The notes under the pieces were generated by a model, which searched no databases, had not been told where the DNA came from, and was given only the letters and a program-made list of their open reading frames with translations. Shown here piece after piece: positions 15,639 to 23,447 of a stretch of 39,109 nucleotides of DNA. Numbering within the stretch: position 1 is the stretch's first letter; the number at the start of each line of letters is the position of its first letter. A program made the position numbers and the translations under genes. The stretch is taken from contig CALKWO010000056.1 in assembly GCA_938003875.1 (NCBI GenBank), positions 1 to 39,109 on the forward strand, in the 5' to 3' direction. Origin of the DNA: an uncultured bacterium. Its GTDB lineage: Bacteria > Planctomycetota > Uabimicrobiia > Uabimicrobiales > JABWCH01.

Positions 15639-16610
15639 TTAAGCCAAAACATCTTCATAGAGAGAAGAAAGAGAAGGCTCTGGGCTTTGTTCTGCGAACC
15701 GAACGGATTCATTGCTTATGTTTTTGCATTCTTCATCGTATTTCTGGTACTCTTCTTCTGTAAGCAATCTGGCTTCCATCATCTGGTTTTTCAAGATTAA
15801 AATAGGATCTTGCTGTTTATAGGATTCCAGCTCTTCTTTGCTTCTGTATTTTCCTGGGTCGCTCATGGAATGGCCTTTATAACGATAGGTCTTGGCCTCT
15901 ATGAGCATGGGAATTCCTTCTTCTTTAGCCTGTTTTACGGCGGCGAGTACCTCTTCATATACCTCCAAAACATCCATGCCGTTTACTTGCTTGCCAGGAA
16001 TTTTATAGGCTGCACCCTTGGCAGACAGGTCTTCCACAGCAGAAACCCGATGGAAATCCGTCCCCATTCCATACTGGTTATTTTCGCATATATACACAAC
16101 GGGCAATTTCCAGAGCTTTGCCAGATTGAGACTTTCATGAAAAACTCCCTGGTGTATGGCTCCATCTCCAAAAAAACATAGTGCAACGCCTTTTTCTTTT
16201 TTGTAGCGGAATCTCATTGCCATACCTGTTGCTATGGGAATTTGTGCTCCGACAATGCCATTCCCACCATACATTCCTTTGGTTATATCGAACAGGTGCA
16301 TAGAGCCACCTTTACCACGGGAGCAACCTGTGGATTTGCCAAACATTTCTGCCATCAAGCTATCAGGAGAAAGGCCACAGGCAAGAGCATGACCATGATC
16401 GCGGTAAGCAGTAAGACAATAGTCTTTCGTCAGATCAAGAGTAGCTATACTGCCTACGGCAACGGCTTCCTGTCCAATGTATAAATGACAAAAGCCCCCT
16501 ATTTTTTGTAAGCCATACATCTGAGCGCATTTTTCTTCAAAACGCCTTATAAGGAGCATGTCTTTGATCAATTTCTTCAGAAAATCTATAGGATAAGAAC
16601 TAAGTTTCAT
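15639..16610 (-). CDS. pdhA: 2-oxoacid (pyruvate-type) dehydrogenase E1 component, alpha subunit
   Basis: A 323-residue E1-alpha subunit that binds thiamine diphosphate. The TPP motif runs from GDG at 148-150 to NN at 177-178 (GDGAIHQGVFHES, then YICENN). The conserved HLYIGQEAV (42-50), CSRGKGGSMH (96-105) and the mobile loop YRYKGHSMSDPGKYR are all present. I chose ATG 16610, which follows GGAGG at good spacing, over an ATG four codons upstream that overlaps that ribosome site. It is co-transcribed with the PNPOx-like gene upstream (13-base gap) and E1-beta downstream. Substrate preference between pyruvate and acetoin is not decidable from sequence by eye. Confidence 0.92.
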   Translation of the reverse strand: MKLSSYPIDFLKKLIKDMLLIRRFEEKCAQMYGLQKIGGFCHLYIGQEAVAVGSIATLDLTKDYCLTAYRDHGHALACGLSPDSLMAEMFGKSTGCSRGKGGSMHLFDITKGMYGGNGIVGAQIPIATGMAMRFRYKKEKGVALCFFGDGAIHQGVFHESLNLAKLWKLPVVYICENNQYGMGTDFHRVSAVEDLSAKGAAYKIPGKQVNGMDVLEVYEEVLAAVKQAKEEGIPMLIEAKTYRYKGHSMSDPGKYRSKEELESYKQQDPILILKNQMMEARLLTEEEYQKYDEECKNISNESVRFAEQSPEPSLSSLYEDVLA

Positions 16611-16623
16611 AAAAGCCTCCAAA

Positions 16624-17070
16624 TTAGACTACAGGGAACTTTACGATTGTCTGGATACCTTGCATCGGAAGGAAATGAGATACTTCTTGTATAGCGGTTT
16701 CCAAAACAACGAATTCTGAGCTTGAAGTATTGACTTTCCAAAAAACGACAAGACGAGATGCTATTTCTTGCAGGATTTCCGATTTCAAAGAAGGATTGTC
16801 TAAAATACGCATTTCTCCTTTGATACGCATGATTTCATTCAAAGAGGGCCTTTGGATCATCCATTCTACAGAAGGATTGTTTTGGATCGCCTGAACCCAA
16901 TCGAATTTAGGACAGCTTATAGCATATATCGCACCTGGTCTTCCCTTAAGAATAGTGGGTGTCATCCACCTCATATGAGGTTTTCCATTTTTATCTATGG
17001 TTGACAGAACTCCAGTACGTGCCTCTTCCAACAATTTGCTCACTTTATAAAACATCTGATAATGATCCAT
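16624..17070 (-). CDS. Pyridoxamine 5'-phosphate oxidase-family (split-barrel flavin-binding) protein
   Basis: A 148-residue protein of the PNPOx-like split-barrel group, close in pattern to general stress protein 26 relatives. The N-terminal segment LLEEARTGVLSTIDKNGKPHMRWMTPTIL and the later KFDWVQAIQNNPSVEWMIQ are typical. Such proteins bind FMN or F420/heme-type cofactors; true PNP oxidase activity is unlikely given the short length. AGGAG precedes the ATG. Its start overlaps the end of the VanZ-like gene by 26 bases, and its stop is 13 bases before pdhA, so it is embedded in the pdh operon. Its role there is unknown. Confidence 0.8.
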   Translation of the reverse strand: MDHYQMFYKVSKLLEEARTGVLSTIDKNGKPHMRWMTPTILKGRPGAIYAISCPKFDWVQAIQNNPSVEWMIQRPSLNEIMRIKGEMRILDNPSLKSEILQEIASRLVVFWKVNTSSSEFVVLETAIQEVSHFLPMQGIQTIVKFPVV

Positions 17071-17518
17071 GACGATTCTCCTCGTAATATTTTTCTATTT
17101 TCGAAATTATAGAAAATTTTTTTCTCATTTTGGGATAAATTTTTTTATAAAAAAAGATATATAGAAAACACCCTGCTGTTGCTCCTAGAGAATTCGCTAT
17201 AATGTCGGCAATTTCAAAAGAACGATTGCAGTATATCTGGCATACTTCTATAGATGCACCAAAAAAAGAGGCAGAGAGGATGCTTATATATATGGCGACT
17301 TTTTTTTTGTTGGAAAAAAGTGTATTAAAAAACGCTCTTTTCATGAGAAAGCCTAAGCCAGCGTAAACTACAAAATGCAAGGTTTTATCCTGATTTGGGT
17401 AATACGGTTTTATTTTTAAACTTGTCGTGGAATAATAGAAAATGATAGACATAAAAATAAAAACAATCAGCCAATAGTAGAAAAAAGGAAATGCTCTCTG
17501 TAGCTTCGAGCTATCCAT
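17045..17518 (-). CDS. VanZ-like membrane protein
   Basis: A 157-residue membrane protein with about four hydrophobic segments. Family features are an N-terminal helix with YYSTTSLKI, then NQDKTLHFVVYAGLGFLM, GASIEVCQIYCNRSFEIADIIANSLGATAGC and a basic tail. The DK-x-x-HF and E-x-Q-x-x-x-x-R-x-x-x-x-x-D-x-x-x-N pattern is diagnostic of the VanZ-like group, named for a teicoplanin-resistance accessory protein but generally uncharacterised. I chose ATG 17518 (AAAGG seven bases upstream, 10 bases after the previous stop); the open frame extends to 17620 but would overlap the upstream gene heavily. It sits between the secreted beta-sandwich gene and the PNPOx gene. Confidence 0.85.
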   Translation of the reverse strand: MDSSKLQRAFPFFYYWLIVFIFMSIIFYYSTTSLKIKPYYPNQDKTLHFVVYAGLGFLMKRAFFNTLFSNKKKVAIYISILSASFFGASIEVCQIYCNRSFEIADIIANSLGATAGCFLYIFFYKKIYPKMRKKFSIISKIEKYYEENRHGSLSDVL

Positions 17519-17528
17519 ATATTTACCT

Positions 17529-18191
17529 TTATTTGCCATTTTTGATAGGCTCCGCTTTGTTAATTTCAATATTGTCGAACCAATACTTCTGAGGTGGCCA
17601 GTAGGCATAGAGCATGACACGTATTTCTGTTACTTCTTTACGATATCGGGTAGGATGGAATGTTTGAGAAAATTTTTGCCATTGGCTGCCTTGAGGGCGG
17701 CAATGCACTACTGTTTCGTAAACCCTCCTTTTTTTCCCTTCTTTCTGAGAATAGCCCCTGACCCATACTTTGGCCCCCTTCTTGCCACCTGGACTGTAAA
17801 GTTCAAAAGATATGCAATAGGCCTGGCCTTGTAATACGGGAATAGGATCAGAATAGTAGGAAAGCCCATAGGTTTCAGCAACAGGGTTTTTCTGGGGATC
17901 GGGAATATTCCAGGAAGAGCCTTGTTTTTTCCATTGCTTCACCATTTCTTGTTCAGAAATGGCTGTGTTTATGGAAATGGCCTTTCCTCTGTTGTCCAGG
18001 CTACCAGCAGCAGGGGCTTTGAGCCATTGGATACCTAATCCATCTGGTTTGTCCCAAAAAAGGGGCTTTTCTGGATCTTTGGGATCAGGCTTTTCTAAAT
18101 CACCATTGGGAAAAATGGAATTGTTTTGGGTTTGGATGGGAATTTCCCAAGAGAAAAAAAGCAGAAAGAACAAGAATAAAAACCATTTCAT
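17529..18191 (-). CDS. Secreted carbohydrate-binding-like beta-sandwich protein
   Basis: A 220-residue exported protein. A signal peptide covers about 1-20 (FLFFLLFFSWEIPIQT). The rest resembles CBM4/9-type or other galactose-binding-like sandwiches: the opening FPNGDLEKPDPKDPEKPLFWDKPDG is the typical N-G-D/F-E start of such modules. AYCISFELYSPGG, WQKFSQTFHPT and the closing YWFDNIEINK match the later strands. No catalytic residues are evident. The ribosome site is weak (GCGAG upstream of the ATG). It is the first gene of the five-gene minus-strand operon ending with pdhB; why a secreted binding protein heads a pdh operon is unclear. Confidence 0.75.
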   Translation of the reverse strand: MKWFLFLFFLLFFSWEIPIQTQNNSIFPNGDLEKPDPKDPEKPLFWDKPDGLGIQWLKAPAAGSLDNRGKAISINTAISEQEMVKQWKKQGSSWNIPDPQKNPVAETYGLSYYSDPIPVLQGQAYCISFELYSPGGKKGAKVWVRGYSQKEGKKRRVYETVVHCRPQGSQWQKFSQTFHPTRYRKEVTEIRVMLYAYWPPQKYWFDNIEINKAEPIKNGK

Positions 18192-18211
18192 TGAAAAATT
18201 ACTCGCTTATT

Positions 18212-18425
18212 ACAGAGAATACAGAGAAAAATGGAAAGAGAACCACAGATGAACACAAATAGACACGGATTAAATAATCTTCTTAGCTGCAATTTATTCA
18301 TGAGTAACTATCTAAAGAAACGGCAAAATGGAAAGAAAGCTTTTATAAAAAATTATTTGTGTTTATCTGTGTTTATCCGTGGTTCAAAAGCTAAAAATTT
18401 TCTGTGCCTCTGTATCTCTGTGGTT
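18212..18425. repeat. Inverted-repeat element of the ACCACAGATGAACACA type (MITE-like)
   Basis: The left half (18212-18270) carries ACAGAGAATACAGAGAAAAA and ACCACAGATGAACACAAAT-type units. The right half (18350-18425) carries the reverse complements (TTTGTGTTTATCTGTGTTTA, CCGTGGTTC, CTGTATCTCTGTGGTT). The halves can pair imperfectly into a long stem. Similar ACCACAGATAAACACAGAT repeats are common in intergenic DNA of many bacteria and archaea. Short open frames inside are shadows. With flanking sequence it fills the 281-base gap between genes. Confidence 0.7.
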
Positions 18426-18472
18426 AATTCTATTTTTTAGTTTACTTTTTTAGAGTATAATGGGAAATCCTA

Positions 18473-20527
18473 TCATCTCTTTAAATTTTTATTCACTTCT
18501 TTAAGATCAAAAGCAGAGGGGTTGAATTCGCCTCCTAGCCATTCCAGCATTTCTTCATACTCTTCATTATCTGGATCTTCCATGATTTCCAAAATATTAT
18601 AATAGCCAGGAATTCCTCCACAATCTTCAGGAGGGCAGGCATTCTGGCCTGCAACACATACAGGATATTTTTTCCCTTTTTCTGCTGGCAAAATTTTTTC
18701 TACAAGGATTTGATGCTCCCAGCTATCTCCAAAATCATAGGTGTAGCGGAACTTTTGTTTTTCCTTTTGTATTATTTGATCCAGAGAAATTTTTTCAGAA
18801 TTTTCTTCCTCTGGGCCATAGTTTTCATGATTGATTTCGAAAGCATGAAGATGATAGTCTTCCCATCCCATAGAATCCTGGATAATATAATGTAGCTGCT
18901 CAAGAGTTGTGTTGCTCTTTACCTGTATGCTCCTCCAGACAGGAGGTTTTGTATCCATAAGAGATATTTTGAGCTGGTAGATAGAGCTAGAAGAATCTTT
19001 TGTATTCTTTTTGCTGGTTTTTTTCTTTGTTTCTTTTTTACTAATAAACTCAAGAACTTCTGTTTTTAACATTTGCAAAAGTTTCTCTTGTTTTTCTATC
19101 TCTTTCATTTGTTCTCCTTCTTGCTGCTTATCCAAATAATCTTCTAATTTATATCTCAATACAAGATCATGTATATCACATACCAAATCATCTATTTTTT
19201 CCAACAAAGAACGGGTAAAATTATCCTTTGTTGTTGATCTTGCCCATGAAAAAGACTCTTCATAGAGCAGCAATGCTCTGGAGCGACATTTTCCTGTATG
19301 CTTATCTATAGCAGGATTATAGCTTTTTTCCGTTTTTTGCCACATTTCTTTCAACAAATCATAGAATTTTTTTTCTTGTTCCCTGTCTTTAAAACAAGAG
19401 GAAGAAACCGTCGAAAAACATCTCTGAAGAACTCTCTCGAAACTTTTTGTGCCATGAAAGAATTCATCTAGCATAAATTTTTCAATAATGGATTCTACCA
19501 TAGGGCTTTGAATATAATCTAAAATTTCTTCCAGCTCTTGATTGATATTCTCATTTTCAGCAATAAGCAATTCCAAGAGATTAGGAATTTTGGCAGCCTT
19601 TTTGCTTTTATGTGTAAGCAACCCATAGGGCGTTATATCGTTTAATTCTATCTTTTTGCTTTTTTCCAGCAAGCCTCCGATGTGGTAGCCTGTAAAATGG
19701 AAGATTTCTTTGCCTGCAAAGAAAAATGCTTTTGCCAACTGGGAGTGTACATTCGCTCCCATATTTTTTTCTTCAACAACCTTCTCTAAAGCATCTTCCA
19801 TTTGTTTTAGCCATAGTTTGCATTCTTTAGGATGATTTTCTATTTCAGAAAGAGGAGAGTAGGCTATTTTATATATGCCTTTTTTCCAATCCAAAACAGT
19901 AACAAGAATACTATCACCTAGTTGGAAATTATTTTTTTTATAAAATTCTGAAAAATCATAGACTTTTAAGGCAATTTTTTCAGACTGGCTCATTAAATCA
20001 TCTATCAGAGATATAAAATTCATCTTTTCTAATTTTTTTTTCTGTTTTCCTGGGCTATTTTGCTTATCGATATATAAAAGCATTCCTGCCAATCCCATCA
20101 GACTATGGAATGCTATGAGATCTTTAGACTGATATTGTAAAATTTTTGTGGAAATCTCATGATCTTGCCAAAAAAGTTTGCAATCGCACGGCAAAACCTC
20201 TTGAGAACAAAATGGGAGAAATCTGTGTCCTGGAATTAAAATTTCTTTTTGAATTTCCTCGAGTCTTGGAACCATACGAAATGTAGCATTATGAAAATAA
20301 AGATGTTGTGGAATGCCCATTTCTTTTTTGATTTCCCAGAAAATCCAGGGGTCTTGCTGGAGAAGCTTCAAAATAAGGTGATAGTTTTTTTTAGCATCTA
20401 TTGTTTTTTCCAGGTGCTGCATAACCTGTTCGAGGGTAAAAGAATCTTCTACCTTGCTAGTAAAATTTTTTAAAGCTAATTCCAAAGAAGCTGTTTCTGT
20501 GCATTGTTTTTTTGGTTGTGAAGGCAT
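18473..20527 (-). CDS. Large protein with C-terminal pRiA4b ORF-3-like domain
   Basis: A 684-residue soluble protein. Residues about 513-684 are a pRiA4b ORF-3-like domain: YQLKISLMDTKPPVWR, then LEQLHYIIQDSMGWEDYHLHAF, YTYDFGDSWEH and CPPEDCGGIPGY, all conserved landmarks. Residues about 460-510 are charged and coiled-coil-like, with a lysine-rich linker. The N-terminal 450 residues show no domain I recognise; they include scattered cysteines (for example the FCSQEVLPCDCKLFW segment) and helical character. The domain is usually found alone or with SEC-C-type cysteine motifs, and its function is unknown. Although first described on a plasmid, no mobility gene is adjacent. The start is ATG 20527 (AGGG eight bases upstream) rather than TTG 20533. 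Confidence 0.8.
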   Translation of the reverse strand: MPSQPKKQCTETASLELALKNFTSKVEDSFTLEQVMQHLEKTIDAKKNYHLILKLLQQDPWIFWEIKKEMGIPQHLYFHNATFRMVPRLEEIQKEILIPGHRFLPFCSQEVLPCDCKLFWQDHEISTKILQYQSKDLIAFHSLMGLAGMLLYIDKQNSPGKQKKKLEKMNFISLIDDLMSQSEKIALKVYDFSEFYKKNNFQLGDSILVTVLDWKKGIYKIAYSPLSEIENHPKECKLWLKQMEDALEKVVEEKNMGANVHSQLAKAFFFAGKEIFHFTGYHIGGLLEKSKKIELNDITPYGLLTHKSKKAAKIPNLLELLIAENENINQELEEILDYIQSPMVESIIEKFMLDEFFHGTKSFERVLQRCFSTVSSSCFKDREQEKKFYDLLKEMWQKTEKSYNPAIDKHTGKCRSRALLLYEESFSWARSTTKDNFTRSLLEKIDDLVCDIHDLVLRYKLEDYLDKQQEGEQMKEIEKQEKLLQMLKTEVLEFISKKETKKKTSKKNTKDSSSSIYQLKISLMDTKPPVWRSIQVKSNTTLEQLHYIIQDSMGWEDYHLHAFEINHENYGPEEENSEKISLDQIIQKEKQKFRYTYDFGDSWEHQILVEKILPAEKGKKYPVCVAGQNACPPEDCGGIPGYYNILEIMEDPDNEEYEEMLEWLGGEFNPSAFDLKEVNKNLKR

Positions 20528-20674
20528 ATACAATACCCTAAAAATAAGGACATTTCAAATCAAAGAAATTATAAATGATAAAATTGTACCGAAAAAAGAA
20601 AAAAAAGGAAAGGAAAAAGAGCGAAAATTTTTGTGTTGCAGTTAAAAAAGAGAACATTATAATATTATGACTAT

Positions 20675-20911
20675 GCAAATAAGAAAAACTGTCATCTATC
20701 GCCTGCTGGAGCAGATGCTATTTCATAGCACTGCTCATCTGGCACAAGCTAAATTAGCAAATAAGAAAAACTGTCATCTATCGTCTGCTGGAGCAGATGC
20801 TATTTCATAGCACTGCTCATCTGGCACAAGCTAAATTAGCAAATAAGAAAAACTGTCATCTATCGTCTGCTGGAGCAGATGCTATTTCATAGCACTGCTC
20901 ATCTGGCACAA
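20675..20911 (+). repeat. Three tandem 82-base repeats, each with a bulged hairpin
   Basis: Units begin GCAAATAAGAAAAACTG at 20675, 20757 and 20839. The first two are 82 bases and the third stops after about 73. They differ at one visible position (TCGCC in unit 1, TCGTC in units 2 and 3). Each unit contains a 50-base core (20697-20746 in unit 1) that folds as an approximately 17-pair stem with loop TTTCA. Two single-base bulges (a G and an A) lie on the same arm. A further core is at 30970. The 470-base gap between the genes at 20527 and 20998 holds this array plus a short hairpin at 20916. Confidence 0.85.
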
Positions 20912-20915
20912 ATTA

Positions 20916-20943
20916 CCAGGGGCGTTGCCTGGCAGCACCCTGG
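20916..20943 (+). repeat. Short palindrome CCAGGG...CCCTGG upstream of the pilM-like gene
   Basis: CCAGGG (20916-20921) pairs with CCCTGG (20938-20943), and the loop contains GCGTTGCC-TGGCAGC. It follows the tandem array directly and lies about 55 bases before the ATG at 20998. A related CCAGGGCGTTGC string starts at 26237, so this may be another small dispersed palindrome family. There is no T-run. Confidence 0.5.
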
Positions 20944-20997
20944 GAATCTATTGGAAATAATACATTCAATCCGTGTAAAACACGAGGGATATGAAAT

Positions 20998-22695
20998 ATG
21001 GCAAGATCTGTTGGAATTGATATTGGTTCAAAAAGTTTAAAGATACTGGAATTAGAAGGCTCTGGCAATAAGCTCAAGATGAATTTTTTTCAGAACCTGG
21101 AAATTCCTTTTGGCAGTGACAACACTTCTTCTCCTGATTTGCTGGTAGAGCCTATCAAAAGTATTTTTCAGCAATATCATTTAGAGCAAGACAATGTTGT
21201 TTTGTCTATTCCTACCCAGGATTGCATCTTGCGTGAAATCACAGTAGATTTTAAAGACGAAGAACACATAAGACAAACCATTAAGTTCGAGGCAGAAAAA
21301 CATTTACAAGCCTACGATATTGAAGATGTTATCGTAGACTATCGTAAATTGCAAACTATGAATGAAAAATCACGATTGTTCGTAGCTGCCGTGCCCAAAA
21401 AAATCATAGAGCAAAGATTGAATCTTTTAAAAAGTTGCAACCTGGATCCTATTTCTGTTGATCTGGATATTATGGCCCTGGTGAATGTGGCGAGGTATGT
21501 TCCTCAGGCAGCAGAAAGAGATACTGTCGCTATTATAGATTTTGGAGCAGGCTCTACCAAAATCGTCATCCTATATCAGGGGCAGCTAAAACATGTGAGA
21601 GCAATTCGCTTAGGTTCCAGCCTGGAGGATATGCCTCCTAAACAGCCTCAGCCGACTTCAGAAATTCCTTCCAACACAGGAGAAATTGATTGGGATATTG
21701 AAAATGAACTGATCGTTTCCTTGCCTATACCTGATGGAATTGAAATGGACCGTATGGTGCTTGTCAAAAAAGAGGAAGGCGATATTTCCAATACAATTTA
21801 CCAAAGAAAAAAGAAAGAAGAAATCTTCCAACGGCTCATAAAAGAGCTTAGGAGAACCATGCTTACCTTGCATTTAGAGCAACCTATTGATCTTGTATGT
21901 CTTACTGGAGGTGGCTCGCAACTGGAAGGCATTATGGAAAGAATAGAGCAGGCTTTCCGTGTGGAAACTATCTTGCTGGATTTTGCTCCTAATATTCCTT
22001 CTAAAACAAACAATACCGAAGAAGAAATCGTGAGTGCTTCCATTCCTTTGGGAATGGCAATGGAACTTTTGGACGGTAATTGCCAAAGTATGAATTTTCG
22101 TAAAGAAGAGTACAGCTATACCAATCGCTTTGAATTGATTAAAATCCCCCTGGCACTTTTAACGACACTCTTTTTTCTTTTTTTAATTGCTTTCTCTTAT
22201 CATATACAAAGCCAAAGGTTTCAATATGAAAAGCAATATGATGAATTGTTGGAAAAGGCAGATATAATAGCGAAAAGAAGCTTCTTTCCAGAGGGGTTGG
22301 AAGGCGATAAACTAGGACGGATATACAGCCTTTATGAAAAATTTGAGGAAGCTATAGAAGGTGGTGGAGATTCTAAAATTCCTTTAGTGGAAGATGGTTT
22401 TACTCGATGTCTTGTTCTTTTCCAGAATTTTGGCAAAGTTAGAAACCGCCATTATATTACAATGGACAAGTTTAGTCTGGATCAGAAAGAAGCATTCTGG
22501 GAAGGCGAAATAGAAGATGATCAGAATCTGGATGTATTGACAGGAGTGATTCGTGGCATTGATTCTAAAATCATTGATCCATCTCCTGATAAAACCCGTG
22601 TGCAAAATACTTCCCCCAATCCTAAACCTTCGGAAAAAGAGTTAAAGAGACGCTATCGTTTTCAGGTAAGTTTTAGATCACAGCAAGAAGAATAG
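20998..22695 (+). CDS. PilM/GspL-like actin-fold pilus or secretion assembly protein with periplasmic C-terminus
   Basis: A 565-residue protein. Residues 1-370 are an actin-like fold of the PilM family: SVGIDIGSKSLKILEL at the start, VVLSIPTQDCILREI, TVAIIDFGAGSTKIVIL (phosphate loop) and VCLTGGGSQLEGI. A poorly ordered insert occupies about 205-265. A single membrane helix at about 383-403 follows, then a coiled stretch and a soluble periplasmic region to the end. One polypeptide therefore covers what PilM plus PilN do in type IV pili, as GspL does in type II secretion. No pilN, pilO, pilQ or gsp genes follow; instead come a small unknown gene and HPr. GAGGG precedes the ATG. Confidence 0.85.
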   Translation: MARSVGIDIGSKSLKILELEGSGNKLKMNFFQNLEIPFGSDNTSSPDLLVEPIKSIFQQYHLEQDNVVLSIPTQDCILREITVDFKDEEHIRQTIKFEAEKHLQAYDIEDVIVDYRKLQTMNEKSRLFVAAVPKKIIEQRLNLLKSCNLDPISVDLDIMALVNVARYVPQAAERDTVAIIDFGAGSTKIVILYQGQLKHVRAIRLGSSLEDMPPKQPQPTSEIPSNTGEIDWDIENELIVSLPIPDGIEMDRMVLVKKEEGDISNTIYQRKKKEEIFQRLIKELRRTMLTLHLEQPIDLVCLTGGGSQLEGIMERIEQAFRVETILLDFAPNIPSKTNNTEEEIVSASIPLGMAMELLDGNCQSMNFRKEEYSYTNRFELIKIPLALLTTLFFLFLIAFSYHIQSQRFQYEKQYDELLEKADIIAKRSFFPEGLEGDKLGRIYSLYEKFEEAIEGGGDSKIPLVEDGFTRCLVLFQNFGKVRNRHYITMDKFSLDQKEAFWEGEIEDDQNLDVLTGVIRGIDSKIIDPSPDKTRVQNTSPNPKPSEKELKRRYRFQVSFRSQQEE

Positions 22696-22803
22696 TTCTA
22701 GCGGATTCTGTGGTGACAAAGAAATCACAATAGACAAAAAATAACAACAGAATAGCAGATGCAATAGGAAGAAGATTGATTTACATTTTGGATAGGAACA
22801 ACC

Positions 22804-23109
22804 ATGGATAAAAAAAATACAAAAGAAGCCTCAGTCAAACCAGAAAATTTTTTAGAAATACCTGCGGAAGATGCCAATTATAAAGATTTGGCTGTCAAAA
22901 TTGTCGATAAGCTAAAACAAATACGCTATGCTTACCCTGGAGTAAGCGATTCTTTGGAAGAATTACAAGGCGAGCTACAAAGTTGTATGGAAAAAATGCA
23001 TCGCTCTCTTTTAGAGCTTCCTGATCATCACAAAAATTTATTGACACTTTTGGTTATTAGTGAGATTCATAAAACAGTGGATGAAATTTTTAAGACACAA
23101 AATGAATAG
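22804..23109 (+). CDS. Small hypothetical protein
   Basis: A 101-residue acidic, helical, soluble protein that I do not recognise. Residues 25-55 (YKDLAVKIVDKLKQIRYAYPGVSDSLEEL) and 60-98 look like amphipathic helices separated by a PG turn; there are no cysteine motifs, signal peptide or membrane segment. GGATAGGAA sits a few bases before the ATG, and the stop is three bases before the HPr ATG, so expression is probably coupled to HPr. It could be a partner or regulator of HPr, but this is positional inference only. Confidence 0.7.
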   Translation: MDKKNTKEASVKPENFLEIPAEDANYKDLAVKIVDKLKQIRYAYPGVSDSLEELQGELQSCMEKMHRSLLELPDHHKNLLTLLVISEIHKTVDEIFKTQNE

Positions 23110-23112
23110 TAA

Positions 23113-23421
23113 ATGGATACCATTTTGATGGAAAAACGATACCAACAATCCTATAAAATTAAAAATAAATATGGGTTACATATACGACCCTCGACAGCTT
23201 TAAGCAAAGCATCAAGAAGTTATAAAAGCAATATTCAAATTACATACAAAGATCATACAATCAATGCGAAAAGCATTATAGAGTTGCTTACATTAGGCGT
23301 AGCAGGAGGAGAACAAATCCTGGTAACAGCAACAGGAGTAGATTGTAAAGAAGCAGTGGAAGGCATAGGTCAGCTTATTGCTGACAGGTTTGGCCTTTCC
23401 GAAGAGATTACAGAAGATTAA
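23113..23421 (+). CDS. ptsH: Phosphocarrier protein HPr
   Basis: A 102-residue HPr-family protein. The active-site segment is GLHIRPSTAL with His23 (phosphorylated by enzyme I in the phosphotransferase system) and the neighbouring Arg25. The regulatory serine segment is NAKSIIELLTLG with Ser54, the position phosphorylated by HPr kinase in many bacteria. The protein is slightly longer than usual (about 85-90) because of N-terminal residues. ATG 23113 is three bases after the upstream stop; an internal ATG at 23128 would give a more standard N-terminus and cannot be excluded. No enzyme I, enzyme II or HPr kinase gene is in the window, so it may act in regulation rather than sugar uptake. Confidence 0.9.
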   Translation: MDTILMEKRYQQSYKIKNKYGLHIRPSTALSKASRSYKSNIQITYKDHTINAKSIIELLTLGVAGGEQILVTATGVDCKEAVEGIGQLIADRFGLSEEITED

Positions 23422-23447
23422 GAAAAAAATTTTGCAAGGAATGTAGT

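Noticed and set aside
18231..18440. Small open frame 18231-18440
   Set aside because: It is translated from the inverted-repeat element and has no ribosome site.
18473..20527. Plasmid or transposon gene because of the pRiA4b/IS1096-type domain name
   Set aside because: The domain is common in chromosomes, and no transposase, resolvase, replication gene or terminal repeats flank it.
20675..20911. CRISPR array
   Set aside because: The whole 82-base unit repeats nearly identically; there are no variable spacers, no cas genes nearby, and the core recurs alone at 30970.
20675..20911. Integron attC cassette sites
   Set aside because: The same-side bulged bases are reminiscent, but there are no GTTRRRY/RYYYAAC core sites, no integrase and no cassettes between units.
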